The position numbers were made by a program, and so were the translations under genes. Shown one piece after another: positions 33,088-45,300 of a stretch of DNA of 64,000 bases. Under the pieces are notes generated by a model that was given only the letters and a program-made list of their open reading frames with translations, had not been told where the DNA came from and searched no databases. This stretch comes from Anaeramoeba flamelloides (lineage: Eukaryota; Metamonada; Anaeramoebidae): assembly GCA_027625915.1 (NCBI GenBank), contig JANTQA010000036.1, positions 10,313,001 to 10,377,000 on the forward strand, read 5' to 3'. Positions within the stretch are counted from its first letter, which is position 1. Each line of letters opens with the position of its first letter.

Positions 33088-34830
33088 ATGAACAAACAAG
33101 TTTTAAACGTTTCTTGGGGAGTTGACAAAAAACAAAGTCTTACTTTCAATAAAACTGATTCTGTTTATTTGGTAAAATCATATCTTGAAAATATTACTTC
33201 AGTCTCGGTAAAAGATCAACAACTTTTAGGATTAGAAACAAACGATGATTCTCTTCCTTTGGCGGTTTTAGAAATCGCAAATCCACAAAATGTTTATCTT
33301 CTGAACAAAAATGACTTTAATATTTCTTCATTAAACGAGCCACAAATCACTGTAGTTAAAGATCCAGAAGAAAAAAATAAGGAAGATGAAAACCAAAAAG
33401 TAGAAAAAAAGGAAACAGAAACACAAAACGAAAATAAGAAAGCACAAGAAAATGAAAAAGAAAAAGAAACACAAAACAAAAATGAAAATGAAAATGAAAA
33501 AGACAAGACAAATGAAAGTAAAACTGAAAAAGAAACAGAAAATAAAAAAGAAAAAGAAAAAGAAATGTCAAACGAAAACGAAACCGAAAATCAAAAAGAT
33601 GAAAAGGAAAACGAAAAAGAAAAAGGAACAGAAACAAAAAAAGATGAAAAATTTGATCCCGATCTTGAATTAGCGAAACAACTCCAGGATCAAATCTGGA
33701 AGCAAGATTTAAGAATTCCAAAATCAACCAATACCCAAAATCAAGGGCAAAGCAATGTAGAAACAAAGAAGGGTGTTGGGAAAGGCTTTGGCTCTGAAGA
33801 TCTTCAAAGGAACACAGGGATGTACTATCCACCAAACTATCTGAAGAAGCAACAACAATTGCGGATGAGATATTTCCAAAAAGAAAAAGAGAAGAAGGAG
33901 TTTGAAAATAAGCAATCATTGGAAATGATGGCGCCATTTGCCCCGCCGAGCGTTGGATCAGATGAGGTTCTGAAAAAAAAGTTTGTTGAATATTCGGATT
34001 CGGTTGAACTCCCACTGATTTCAACAGAAGGCTTTGCAGAGGTGTGCCTTACAGCGAAAGAAATCAACAAATCCATTTTAATATATTTACATAGCTACAC
34101 AAAGGATCAAGAAAACGTATCCCATTTTGTCAAAAGTGTCCTCACCAAGCCTGGCATTATTAATTTAATTAATCAAAATTTCATTTTTTGGGTGGGCGAC
34201 ATCGATGCGTTGGAAAGTATTGAAGAGATGAAAGAGTTGCTAAATTTAAAAGAATTCCCCTACCTTGCCGTCTTATCGAATAGTACCACATTACAAATTC
34301 TTGATGTCATACAGGGGAAAATTGACCACGATGGCTTTACACTAGGAATATTAAAGCAATTGCAAAGTTTCCAAAGTGGTAATATACCTGTAAAAAAATC
34401 CGAGACGGTCATCGAGCGCGAAAAGCAAGACGTTGATTTTGAGCTATCCCGTAAGCAAGACCTTGAAAAAATTAGGTTACAAGAAATAATATTACATTCG
34501 CAACAAGATTTGAAATTGCAGCAAGAATTGCAATTCCAGAAAATTCGTGAAATGATCCCTGACGAACCTAAACAAGGTGAAAAAAATGTTACAGTTTTGA
34601 AAATTCGTCTTAAAAATGGTGAGAAATTGCAAAGAAAGTTTTATAATACTGATAAACTTTCGGCAATTTTTAATTTGGTTAAATTGACAACAAAATCTTT
34701 CCAAAAATTTAAATTAATTTCTTCTTATCCGAAAAAAACTTTTTTAGAAGATGAAAATTTTGTCGAGAAAAGTTTGGAAGAACTTGGATTAGTTCCCCAA
34801 GCTTTATTAGATATTGAATTTTTGGATTAA
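33088..34830 (+). CDS. UAS-UBX domain protein (FAF2/UBXD-like p97 adaptor)
   Basis: 580 residues, no intron, ATG in an AAAAAGAAATG context. Order: an N-terminal beta-grasp-like region (1-75), a K/E/N/T-rich tract (about 90-220), a thioredoxin-like UAS domain (about 298-430, with INKSILIYLHS, FIFWVGDID, FPYLAVLS), a coiled coil (about 438-490) and a C-terminal UBX domain (about 499-580, TVLKIRLKNGEKLQRKF ... FKLISSYPKKTF ... ELGLVPQALLDIEF). UAS plus coiled coil plus UBX is the layout of FAF1/FAF2/UBXN7 adaptors, which recruit the Cdc48/p97 ATPase to ubiquitinated clients. The p97-binding FPR loop reads YPK here, a milder version. The hydrophobic hairpin that anchors FAF2 in the ER is not obvious, so this is more likely soluble. 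Confidence 0.9.
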   Translation: MNKQVLNVSWGVDKKQSLTFNKTDSVYLVKSYLENITSVSVKDQQLLGLETNDDSLPLAVLEIANPQNVYLLNKNDFNISSLNEPQITVVKDPEEKNKEDENQKVEKKETETQNENKKAQENEKEKETQNKNENENEKDKTNESKTEKETENKKEKEKEMSNENETENQKDEKENEKEKGTETKKDEKFDPDLELAKQLQDQIWKQDLRIPKSTNTQNQGQSNVETKKGVGKGFGSEDLQRNTGMYYPPNYLKKQQQLRMRYFQKEKEKKEFENKQSLEMMAPFAPPSVGSDEVLKKKFVEYSDSVELPLISTEGFAEVCLTAKEINKSILIYLHSYTKDQENVSHFVKSVLTKPGIINLINQNFIFWVGDIDALESIEEMKELLNLKEFPYLAVLSNSTTLQILDVIQGKIDHDGFTLGILKQLQSFQSGNIPVKKSETVIEREKQDVDFELSRKQDLEKIRLQEIILHSQQDLKLQQELQFQKIREMIPDEPKQGEKNVTVLKIRLKNGEKLQRKFYNTDKLSAIFNLVKLTTKSFQKFKLISSYPKKTFLEDENFVEKSLEELGLVPQALLDIEFLD

Positions 34831-36889
34831 TTATTGTTGGTGTTTTTTTTTTTTTTTTTTTTAATTAATTAACTCGTGGTTTTTCATAAAAGAAATTTTT
34901 ATTTTATTTTTTTTTTCTGATACACATTTGAAATATCAATGTCTTAATTTATTAAAAAACTTAAAAAATATAGACTCCGATTTTTACACTTGTGGAAGTA
35001 ATTTTTTTTTTTTCAATTAAATATATCCGTTTTTTTTTTTTTTTTTATTAATTTTTTTTTGGTTATTAACAAATTTTGTTTTGATTGTTTCTTGTTGCTT
35101 AGTGTTTTCAATATATCCCTCAGAACCCCAAATATACTAATTTCCATTGAAACAAAATTTTTAATTTGAAATGTTATCAAAGGATTATAAGATATAGAAT
35201 TTTTAAATAATTAACTTTGATTGAAAATTTGATAATTAAAAATTGTATAGTTAACATATAATAAAAAAATAACGTGAAAAAAAATTTTCAATATTGGAAA
35301 TTTTTTTTGGTTTTTATGATTTTATTACTTTTCATTGAAATTTTGACTAAATAAATTTTTTTTGTAATTTTGAAAAGTTCGTCTCGACATCAAAGGTCTC
35401 TTAGTTTTAATGATTAAAACATATCATTCATAACTAGAATTTTTTTGGGGCCCTTTGCACCTCAACATAGCCAAAAATATTTGATTAAATACTTCATTCA
35501 TTACAAAAGCTTTTTTGGCTTCATATAGGAAATTAGTTGTATATGTTGATTACTATTCAATGATAATTTATATATTTAATTCTAAATAATTAAAAAATAA
35601 TAAAAAATAATAAATTAATTTTTTAAAAAAAAATAATATTTTTTTTCATTATAAAATTTGGAAATTTTTTCAACAAGAATTTTTTATAAATTTAAACCTA
35701 TTTGGTCACAATTCTAGTTAGACGAATAATTGATTTTTTTTTTTATTTTTATGGTTATTTAATTTTTAAATTTTTAAAATCTTTATATAAAATAAACAAT
35801 ATTATTGAATAAGAGACCATATATCGAAAATTATTTTTTAATATCTAAATTAATTTAGATATTGAAATATTCAAATTATACAAAAATTTTATTCAAATTT
35901 TCAAATATAACAAAATTCAAAAAAAAATCTTTGTTTCAAAGATTATTCTATTTAATTTGAATACTATTTAAAAAACTTATTTTTTTTTTTTTTTAAATTT
36001 AGATTTGGTTACTATATTCATTAAAAATGTTTTGATTTCTTTAATTTCAAAGTATCAAATTAAATTATTTTACAATTTTTCTTTCTTTTTTTTTTTTTTT
36101 TTCAAGTAATTTGTATTATTTAAATAAAGGTTTGAGAAAAGTAATCATATTAAACTTTTAATTTTGTACTAAAGATAATCAATACCATTTTACTCTGAAT
36201 TTAATATTTATTAAATTTTTTTCATTAATATATTTTTTTATTTATTATTTTTAATCATAAAATTAATAACTTTATTTGATTATTATTAATAATAAATCAA
36301 TAAATTGGGTTTTGAATTAGTATTATTGCAAAAAATTTCTGATTTAAATATTTAAAAATAACTGAAAATTTTAATAAAAAAAAATGTAAAAATGAATAAT
36401 TATTATTTTTTTTCCAATTTCAAAAAAAAAACCAAAACATAATTACTTTATCTTGAAATATTTTGAGTATTTATTATAATTGGAATCTGGATTAAAGACC
36501 AATAAGAAAATAAATATATTAATGTATCAATAAAAATTTTAAATCTTTTATTAAAACCTGATGAAATTTAGGCAAATAAGGGGTGCTAAGGGATATAATT
36601 ATATAATGACAGAAATTCCTGGAGTTGTGTATGAGAGTTGCTATTTTTTAGGATTTTGTGTTATAACCAAATAGATTGATCATTGATCAATTTTGAATTA
36701 AACTTTTTTATACTTGAAGTGGATTGTTTTTCTGTTATTTTGAGTCCATTAACAAGGTCTAGAAAATTTTTTATGGATTAAGTAGAACGTTGGAAAAATA
36801 TATGTCAATAAGTGATCAATTTTACTCTAATTTGGATTATCTGTTATTTTTTTATTATTAAGGATCATTTATTATCAAAATATTTATGA
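34831..36889. other. Noncoding spacer
   Basis: Dominated by poly-T and poly-A runs. I see no coding frame and no repeat shared with other loci. It would contain the 3' UTR of the UBX gene. Confidence 0.45.
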
Positions 36890-36891
36890 TA

Positions 36892-37085
36892 CAGTCAGTT
36901 TCATATTTAAGGCACAAACTTTCAACAAAGTTTAAGGCACAATAAAAATCTCAAATTAAGGCACAAAATTTGTCATTTTTTTTTTTACAAATTATTTTGC
37001 TAGAATCTGAATTTTGTGCCATAATTTGTGATTTTTATTGCCTTAAATTTTTTTGAAGTTTGTGCCTTAAAAGTGGAACTGGCTG
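36892..37085. mobile_element. 193-bp TA-flanked MITE, copy 1
   Basis: Ends CAGTCAGTTTCATATTTAAG and CTTAAAAGTGGAACTGGCTG form ~28-bp inverted repeats with TA on both sides (36890-36891 and 37086-37087). The inner half is itself palindromic (GGCACAAAATTTG... and AATTTTGTGCC). TA target and CAGT start fit Tc1/mariner-type MITEs. Copy 2 is at 43974-44165. Confidence 0.85.
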
Positions 37086-37384
37086 TAGGTGTTTAATTTA
37101 AAAATACATAGTGTTTGTTTTTGGGTATGGAAATGTATTTTCTATTATTAAAATAGAACAAATATTTGATTTCTATTAGGAAATAATAAAATTGTTGGGT
37201 GTTGGGTGTGTGTAGTTGTTATGATGAATTATAAATGGATGCTGAACGTGCTTGAATGGATATTTGAAGAAAAATATTGTCTTTAAAATTTCAAAATAAG
37301 AAATATTTTTACTTATTTTTCTTTTTTGACTTTTTTTTTCTATTTTTATTAAAAAGGAATTGTTTTGTATTTTTTTTTTTGTTT

Positions 37385-37640
37385 GATATGTAGTTACTTA
37401 GTAAAAATATTTTATTATAATGTTACCAAAACAGTAAGAATGTTTGTCGAAAAAATATTGATTTCTATTTGGGTTCTATTTGATCTTAAACTAGAGATCA
37501 AAAGGACTTTTTTTCAATAATGTATCAAAACTTCTCTTTTTCAATAAATATTTCCTTCAATGGTTGACATTTTTGAGAATTAAAAGTTAATATATTTTTT
37601 TGGGGATATTCAACATTGATTATATTCCTTTCGTTAATTA
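37385..37640 (+). repeat. Unclassified interspersed repeat V, copy 2
   Basis: TAATGTTACCAAAACAGTAAGAATG, ATTGATTTCTATTTGG and GAGATCAAAAGGAC correspond to the repeat at 19700-19920, in the same order. Confidence 0.5.
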
Positions 37641-38034
37641 TATGGATTTAGACCTCGAAAACCCTGATTTTTCGCCAAGTCTGAAATTTTTTCTCATTTT
37701 TTGTTTTTACTTTTAAAAGTTTCAATATTTTTTTGCTATTAGAAAAAATAGGAGGTTTATTTCTATTAAAATAAATTCACCAGATTAATAATATAGTTTA
37801 TTAATGTATTTATAGGAATCTACAATTCATTATTCTAATCGATATTTTTATAAAAAAGGGTATTTGGGGAATATTTCGAATGTATTCTTTAATGGGTGTG
37901 GAGTGGTGCATTTTATCAATTATGGGTGTCATCATCTGTGTGAAACTAAATTCTTCAAATCATTTCAATAACCAAATAAATAATTGTTTTAAGAAATAAA
38001 CTATACTTTATTGTTATTAATATATTTTTCATTT

Positions 38035-38560
38035 AAAAAAAAACTAATCAAAATATTGAAAAATTGGATTAGAAAAAATAAATAGAAATCATTTATTTAT
38101 TGGTTTTCTGATGTAAAATTTTATACAATTTCTTATTCTATACCTGGTTTTATTTTGAATTCTAAATTGAAAAATTTTTGTTAATTAAAATTGTCGAGTA
38201 ATATATTATTTTTTACTCAAGAATTTCCAAAATGAATTAAAAATCATATATTCATTTGTTTCATCTAATACTTGATTTAATTTTGAGAAAGTAGTCTATT
38301 TTTAAAAATTCCTCTTCGGAAAAACATTTTTATTGGGTAAATTTGTTTGATTTAAAATCATTTCCATTAAATGAGAATGAAAAATAATTCTGAATCTGAT
38401 TGGATTTTTTTTCTACATTATTTCTTCTATCTTATATTTAATTATTTTGTAACAGTTTTTTGATGAAAATCCGACATTTATTTTAATTTTTGAAATAGCA
38501 TTCTTTATTTTGGTTTTATTTCAATAAAAATATTTGAACTATGAATTTTGAAAATAAGGT
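38035..38560 (-). repeat. Unclassified repeat W, copy 2
   Basis: Reverse-complement counterpart of 32215-32710, including AAATAATTCTGAATCTGATTGG, TAACAGTTTTTTGATG and ATTTCCAAAATGAATTAAAAATC. The two copies lie on either side of the UBX gene in opposite orientation, 5.3 kb apart. Confidence 0.6.
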
Positions 38561-39328
38561 TGTAAGAAAATTTTTTAGTAAAAAAATAACAAATAGCAAT
38601 GGGGCGACAAATTCAAGGTTATAACTACTGTTTGTTCTACTTTGAATCTCTAAAGATAAACGAAATAAAAATCTTCGGAAAATAGACTTTTATCGATAAT
38701 TTTTTTTTTATATTATTGATTTCAACAAGTTAATTTGTAAAGGAGAACTTTCTTGTTTGGTATCAAAAAAAAGAAACGATTGTTTCAAAATATTAAGTTT
38801 ATCTCAGGTCTATTTGTTTAGTTTTTTGTATTATTAATTTCAAGTTTCATCTAGACACGTTTCTAGCTTCAGAAGAGAATCAAATAAAAACCAAATATAT
38901 TAAAATCACGAAAATGTTGAAAAAAATAGAGACTCAACTTGGAATTACTTATAGGTTCTTTTCACCAAAAGACCAGTGGATGATATTTTGGTTTCAAAGT
39001 TTCGATATCTGGTGGCACACAAAAAATATTTTTCAGTAAAATTTTTAAAATTATCATTTTTCAAAAATAGTAAAATGGGTCTAACTTCTTGAAGTAATAT
39101 TTAGTAATTTCATTCAAAATTTTTTTTTTTTTTAATTTTCTTTTATTTTTAATAAACTCTAAAACATACATTCAATTGATAATTTTTTAAAAATATTTGA
39201 ATTTGAGATTTATTTTTTCTATGTAATGAATCTGAAAAAAGTATCGAATAAAGGAAAAATAATGAACAAATTTAAAAAAAAAAAAAAAAATTGAAATATA
39301 GAAAGTTTATTTCTTAATAGATCTTGTT

Positions 39329-41545
39329 TTACATGTCTCCTTCATAACGGGTTCTAGGTGTAAAATTTCTACCAGCTAAAATTAAAAGTTGGTCTAGTGG
39401 GATTAGTTCAAAGTCATCACCAAGCTGGTCGATGATATCTTTTACTCTATTTATTTTATTATATTCTCTTACATGTATCACGAGGTAATAGGGTCTTTTT
39501 GTATTTATTTTTGAGAGTTCATAGAGGTCTTGAACGATGTCATCTGAAGCTCTTTCAGGGTCGAAATAATAATCATAGCTAAGGAAGGGTATTCCGTCCT
39601 TTTCTGCGAAGGTGTAAGCGGGGGCATATCCCAAAGTGAAGCCAATTGACGAGGGCAATTTTTCAAAGTATTTATCGACGATCGATTTTGGCAAATCTTG
39701 GTTACCAGAAACTGTTGATCCTTCTGAATTATCCATGATTGCCATTGCGTTTAGATCAAGCTCACCCATCATTATGCTAGTTTCTTGTAAAATTTGGTCA
39801 AGCAAGTTGTTGGGCACTGCCTTGGGGTACATATACGAGTCCGCAGAGAGAGCAGCAATTAAAAAGTCGTTTTTTGTTGTATTTTTGTACCACATTTCCA
39901 ACAAGGAAGGGAACAATGTATAATGAGCGGCTGTGACTTCCCATGTGTAGGGTATACTATGAATATCTGTGTTGAACATTCCAAGGCCTAAGCCATCAGT
40001 TTGAATACAGGAAATGTAAATTTTCTCCTTAGGTTGGCCAGGATCCGGTGAATGGTTATTCTTGAATACGTATCCCTCAGTTTTGGGCACATTTTGTCCG
40101 AATGCCAAGTCGGGGAATGTGTTAAGCCCATGCACCCTTCCTCCATAGCTTGAGGTGAGTGTTGTAAAGTCTCTTTCTTTATCCTTGCCATAGCTGTGCC
40201 ACCCCATGGTGAAAAATGGTGCGTCCATTTCAGACATTAGCTCATTTGATAGGGTATATTCGTCCGACGTTATCAGCGTTGACAAGTCCGTGAAAAAGGT
40301 TTTTTGCGTCATTCCAAAATCTGCAATCGCAGGTTTAATTTGGTTACCACATACGCCACCGAGCCATGTGATATATTTCTTGCTACAACGATCCCAGTAT
40401 TGGTCTTTCGCCCAAGAATAGATTTCTTTATCGGTCATACCTGTGAATTGCCCTGTGAAGTCGTGGATTTTGTTTGTAATTCCTACGCTTTCCACTACTG
40501 GCACCAATCGTGGTGAAACAACAATGGCACTCTCCAATCCTGCAACTGTATATGATACAATCATCGAGGTTCGAACATTTGGATCCCAGACTACATATCC
40601 CTTGATCTCATTTTTAAATGTGTTGAGTGTCGAGGCTAAAGTGGTTAGTTCTTGGAATGTAAATTTCTTTTCGTTTTGATAAAATTCAAACAAAACTGGT
40701 GAATATGTGAAATCAAATGTCTTTGGATAAAGTAAATAAAACAATGCTTTGTCCACATTCACAATACCAGAAATGGAAATTAATAATGCCTTTTCATCGA
40801 CAGTGCCGGAAATGGTCCAATCACCATCTTGATCAATCTTGTAATAATAGGCCAATGGTAGCGCATCATTAGGTTCAGATACTTGTATGTTTCCATAGTC
40901 TTGTTTCTCGATTGTTACCCTTTGTTCCTGTTCTTGTTTCAATTCTTGTTTGAATTCTTGTTCCTGTTCCTGTTCCTGTTCCTGTTCCTGTTCTTGTTCT
41001 TGTTCTTGTTCATAGTTTGAAGATACTCGAACCATATTAAATGAAAGTAATTGGTCTCGAGACGATCGCTTGATTGTGTATGTAAGCTCATCCTTTTCAA
41101 CGTTATAAATTAAAGTGTGGTTCGTGATCAAAGTAAAGACACCCTGTGATCCCCAAAGTGGTGAGCTCTCCCAGATTCTGTATTGCTTTGTTGTCGTTGT
41201 GTCAACGTCGAGATAGGGACAAAGTATATTTACACTTCCTTTGTCATACCTAAGCCCATAAAAAATATTTGTTGGGAAATATCGACCAGAAATCGTTCTT
41301 CGGTTACACGTGTAAATGTCGAGGCTGTCCCATTTAAACTCATAGCCTTCATCTGCTAATTTGCCATAGAGGTGTGTGATCGAAATTGTTTCCTTTCCAG
41401 ATAGACCGACCGTTAATTGTATCGTATCATAAACAGGAATAGCAGTTCCTCCATTAGAAATCCAGGTCCCTTCAATATTATTCGTCGTAAGAGCCTTTTG
41501 AATAAAAAAAACAAAAAAAAGAAAAACAAAACAATTTATTTTCAT
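39329..41545 (-). CDS. Secreted GxGYxYP-type protein (putative glycoside hydrolase family)
   Basis: 738 residues, no intron. Residues 1-19 are a signal peptide (hydrophobic core CFVFLFFVFFIQ, then KALTTNN). Residues about 22-175 form a beta-rich region with four Cys, followed by an E-Q tract (179-208). Residues about 225-738 carry the blocks of the GxGYxYP family known from Bacteroidetes and slime moulds: DQYWDRC near the start, MGWHSYGKDKERDF, GLNTFPDLAFG, and a C-terminal Rossmann-like LVIHVREYNKINRVKDI. The signature itself reads ADSYMYP (568-574), keeping Y-x-YP but not the two glycines. The family is predicted to act on carbohydrates; no substrate is established. Likely secreted or lysosomal. 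Confidence 0.8.
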   Translation of the reverse strand: MKINCFVFLFFVFFIQKALTTNNIEGTWISNGGTAIPVYDTIQLTVGLSGKETISITHLYGKLADEGYEFKWDSLDIYTCNRRTISGRYFPTNIFYGLRYDKGSVNILCPYLDVDTTTTKQYRIWESSPLWGSQGVFTLITNHTLIYNVEKDELTYTIKRSSRDQLLSFNMVRVSSNYEQEQEQEQEQEQEQEQEQEFKQELKQEQEQRVTIEKQDYGNIQVSEPNDALPLAYYYKIDQDGDWTISGTVDEKALLISISGIVNVDKALFYLLYPKTFDFTYSPVLFEFYQNEKKFTFQELTTLASTLNTFKNEIKGYVVWDPNVRTSMIVSYTVAGLESAIVVSPRLVPVVESVGITNKIHDFTGQFTGMTDKEIYSWAKDQYWDRCSKKYITWLGGVCGNQIKPAIADFGMTQKTFFTDLSTLITSDEYTLSNELMSEMDAPFFTMGWHSYGKDKERDFTTLTSSYGGRVHGLNTFPDLAFGQNVPKTEGYVFKNNHSPDPGQPKEKIYISCIQTDGLGLGMFNTDIHSIPYTWEVTAAHYTLFPSLLEMWYKNTTKNDFLIAALSADSYMYPKAVPNNLLDQILQETSIMMGELDLNAMAIMDNSEGSTVSGNQDLPKSIVDKYFEKLPSSIGFTLGYAPAYTFAEKDGIPFLSYDYYFDPERASDDIVQDLYELSKINTKRPYYLVIHVREYNKINRVKDIIDQLGDDFELIPLDQLLILAGRNFTPRTRYEGDM

Positions 41546-42373
41546 TTTAATTTCGGAAAAAAGAAGAAAAAAATGAGAATTTTTCCTACTTTATAATTTT
41601 ATCTACAAAAAAAGTGTGAAAAGTGATTTCTTAAAGAACAGTAATACAAATACAAACCAGTTGTTAGATCTTTTATAAGAAATAAATAAAAAAGTACATT
41701 TTGGAATTTTTTTTCGATAATCTTTCTTGCAAACATTTTGGTTATGTAAATTTATTTTTTTGAAGAAATCCGAATCTGAAAAAGTTGTAAAAATAAAAAG
41801 ATACTGTTAATCGTAAAATAAAAAGATTAAAATTTTCATTTAGCTCTCCAAAAAACACACCTGAGAAAGAATTATAATCAAATGACAAAAGAAGGAAATT
41901 GAAAATTTTATATGATTTAGGGAACCAATAAATATGAAAAGTAACAATGTTTTATCAAATCTTTTTTTGGAAAGCCAAAATACTATTTCTTTCCATTTAT
42001 TGGTCAACACAAAGTCATAAGGTTCTTCAAAAATTCCTTTGAAAAACTTCAATTAAGATTAGAGTGGAATTTTATTCATAAATTTGCCCGAAAAATGTTA
42101 TTCGATAAAAGTAGTTCTTTAAAGAAAAAAAAAAGTTATCTTTGCTTTTTAATTAACTTCATAAAAAAAACACACAATTTCACTTTGTTTGGAACTCTTT
42201 GAAAATTTGTGGAAACTTTGAGAATTATCAGAATACATCAAAAACTTACTGACATATTAGAAAAATGTCAAATGTTTGTTTAGGTCTTGAGATTTTTGGG
42301 GTAGATTTCAAAAGAGAAAAAAAAATCATTTTTTGTGTTTAAAAATTGATTGTTATTTATTTCCCTTTTTAAA
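41546..42373. promoter_or_regulatory. Divergent intergenic region
   Basis: 828 bp between the starts of the secreted protein (minus) and the SLC44 gene (plus), so it should carry both promoters. A block at 41798-41862 (CTGTTAATCGTAAAATAAAAA, TTTTCATTTAGCTCTCCAAAA) also occurs at 22125-22180, showing repeat-derived DNA here. No defined promoter element could be named. Confidence 0.4.
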
Positions 42374-45300
42374 ATGTCAAGCGAAGAATTACTTTCTGAA
42401 GACGATCAAAAAACAGTCGTCAAATCAAAAAACATTCATAATATGGAAGTTAATGAAAAATTTGAATATGACGAAAGCTTTAGTGGACCCTTATCCGAAA
42501 GAAAGCATCGTGATGTCTTTTGGTTAATTTTATTTATTATTTTTTGGGTTGGAATGATTGTTGTTGCTGGTCTGGCATATTCTACAGGAACACCAAAAAG
42601 GTAATTAATTCGCTATTTAACAACATGAAGAAAAAAAATATGCGGTTTTTGATCAATTTTTTTTTTGAATTACAGTTCAAAAACCAAAAAGGATTCTTTC
42701 CGAGTCGATACAATTTCCACAGGTTTTTTTTTTTCTTTTTATAATGGTGTCAAAAACCCAAAACAAAAAACAAAAATCATTAAAAAAAAAAAAAAAAATA
42801 AACAAAAAAAGATTGTACTATCCTACAGATTATAGAGGAAATGTTTGTGGAATGGACAATACAAAAGTAAAGGAAGCTTTAAGTTCTAATTATACCGAAG
42901 ATGAACTTTCCTTTTTATCTGATACGTCCGAAACACATTACGTCTTTTGGCCACATGATGGATCGAGTGAAGAAATATGTGTGGATGAGTGCCCAACAGA
43001 AGGAAAGATTTCTGATCCTTTGTGTGACGAAACAATTAACAATTATCTTGACAAAAATGATCCTTACTGCCCTTATGAAACAGAATCAGGTAATGTGTTT
43101 TAAGATTCTAAATTTTCTTTCTTTATTTTTTTTTTTCTCACCTTCAGAATTTTTTTTTTTTTTTTTATTCTTGAAAAAGACCTTCAATTCACATTTTGAT
43201 TTCTTAACAAACAAAACAAAATCTTTCTCAAATCGTTTTCTTTATTCCTTATGAAAAATATTCTCTTAATTTCCCCTTTATCTTTTCAACACTTTGTAAT
43301 GGAAAAGTTCTTAGAAGGTGTCTTCCAACTGAAATTACCCATACAAATTCATCTGAGGTTATTAACAAGGTTAAAGAAAGTGTCTCTGGATCAAGTGGTC
43401 TTTCAAAGGCTATGGGTGATCTTATGCAAGGATGGTATGTGCTCTTGATCTCTGTATTTATAGCTGTTGCTTTTTCATTTCTTTGGTTAGTTATAATTCG
43501 AAAATTTGCAAAATTTATGGTGTTTTTCACTATTTTTTTCTATTTCGCAATGCTATGTTTAGTTACTTGGTATTTTTGGCATCAAGGTTTGACATAATTT
43601 CTAATTTTTTTTTTTTCTCTTTTTTGGAAACTCCCAAAACCGATCAAAAAAATATTGTTTTCTCTTTTTTAATCAAGGAAGTGGGAAAGGATTAAAATGA
43701 ACACAAAAACTCAAACTAGTTAATAAGTTGAATTTCGATTAACAAATGGGTTTCTTAAATTCATAATAAGAACCCACTCGGAAGCTAAAATTAACCACCA
43801 ACAATCCTTATTTTAAATTATTTTTCTTTTTCATATCTTTGTCTTTTGTCTTAAGGGAATAGTAACTCTTATTAATTTTTTAATCCCAAAGGTAATAGAG
43901 TAATTAATTTACACAAAGATAGAATTAAACCGGATAGTAACTTCATTTATCAATTTTTTAGTACAGTCAGTTCCACTTTTAAGGCACAAACTTTCAACGA
44001 AATTTAAGGCATACAAAAAAAAAACTCAAATTCTGGTACAAAATTTGTAAATTATTTTAAACGCCAATTATTTTACTAGAATTTGAATTTTGTGCCTTAA
44101 TTTGAGTTTTATTTTTGTACCTTAAATTTTGCTCAAGGTTTGTGTCTTAAAAGTTGAACTGACTGTAATGAGTTATCATTTTTAAAAGAAGTTCAATTTT
44201 TCCCAATTGAATTTTCAGTCAAAAAGATCTGGATCCTTTTAGTTTGGATTTTTGGATCAATTTATAAAAAGAAAAAGAAAAATTGAAAAAAATATTGGTA
44301 TTTGATGAAATCTCACTTTTTAGAAATATCTGAGAGTTTTTATCAGCACACAACATTGTAACTTGTAATATTATTTTAAAAATACAATAAAAATAAATCA
44401 AAAATTGAATCCTTAGAGATTCTAAAAAAATTGATCATTTATTTTATTTTTGAATATTTATTAAATTTCTTGAAATTTAAAAGATTAAGTAATATTCCTT
44501 TTCAAATATTAAGAGTAATGAAAACTAACTATTAATATTAAAATCAGTTATTTGATAATATCTATTATTTTTTTATGATAATTATTGATTTGAATTTGTT
44601 TTATTTATTTGAAAATCTTTAAAAAATTGAGAAATAATAATAAATTCTATTGATAATTTTAATCCTTGGGTTATTAATAACTCACAGGGAAAATTAAGAT
44701 GGGTTATTAATTATTGATTAAAAACAATCAAATCAAAAAAGTATTTCTTTAGGTTATAGGATCAATTTTCCAGGCTTTAAAAAAGTATTTTGGGATAATT
44801 TTTAATTTAATTGTTTGATTCTTTTTCTGAGATTTTTTTTAATAAAAATAAAAAATTGATTCGAACTGTTCTTTGAATGAATAAATTCTATTTTTTTTTC
44901 AAGTTTTAAAATAATTATTGTAATTTTTTGGAAATTGAGTATATTTTTTATACTTAGTTATTCCAAAACTTGGTGGTTTTATTTTTAAAGTGTATTTTTG
45001 TACACTTCCTTCACAGATAATATTGTTTCTTTCTTCTTTAACAAAAATAACATTTTTTTTTTTGAAATAATTTGGAAATATGTTTAATTTTAAACTTTTC
45101 GACAATGAGAAAAATCGATCAAACTTTTGAAAAACAATAATTAATTTCGGAAAATAGCATAAAATGCAAGTTTGGTCTGATAGTAATCAGGTTTTTACAT
45201 ACTTTTTCAATTTTAAGATGTGAAATTTTTTGGAATTTACTTTTAAATTTACTAGAAGATTTTTTTTTTGTTTTATAGTCCCATAAAATAATGAGGATTT

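Noticed and set aside
33356-34024. 222-codon minus-strand open frame
   Set aside because: Antisense to the K/E-rich part of the UBX gene; composition is that of a shadow frame.
42676-42722. 47-nt mini-exon inside SLC44 intron 1
   Set aside because: It has AG and GT borders but breaks the reading frame into LYYPTDYRGN and has a poor donor.
43680-43701. Short alternative last exon of the SLC44 gene (GSGKGLK then stop)
   Set aside because: In phase, but it would end the transporter after three membrane helices; the 46313 acceptor restores the full family length.
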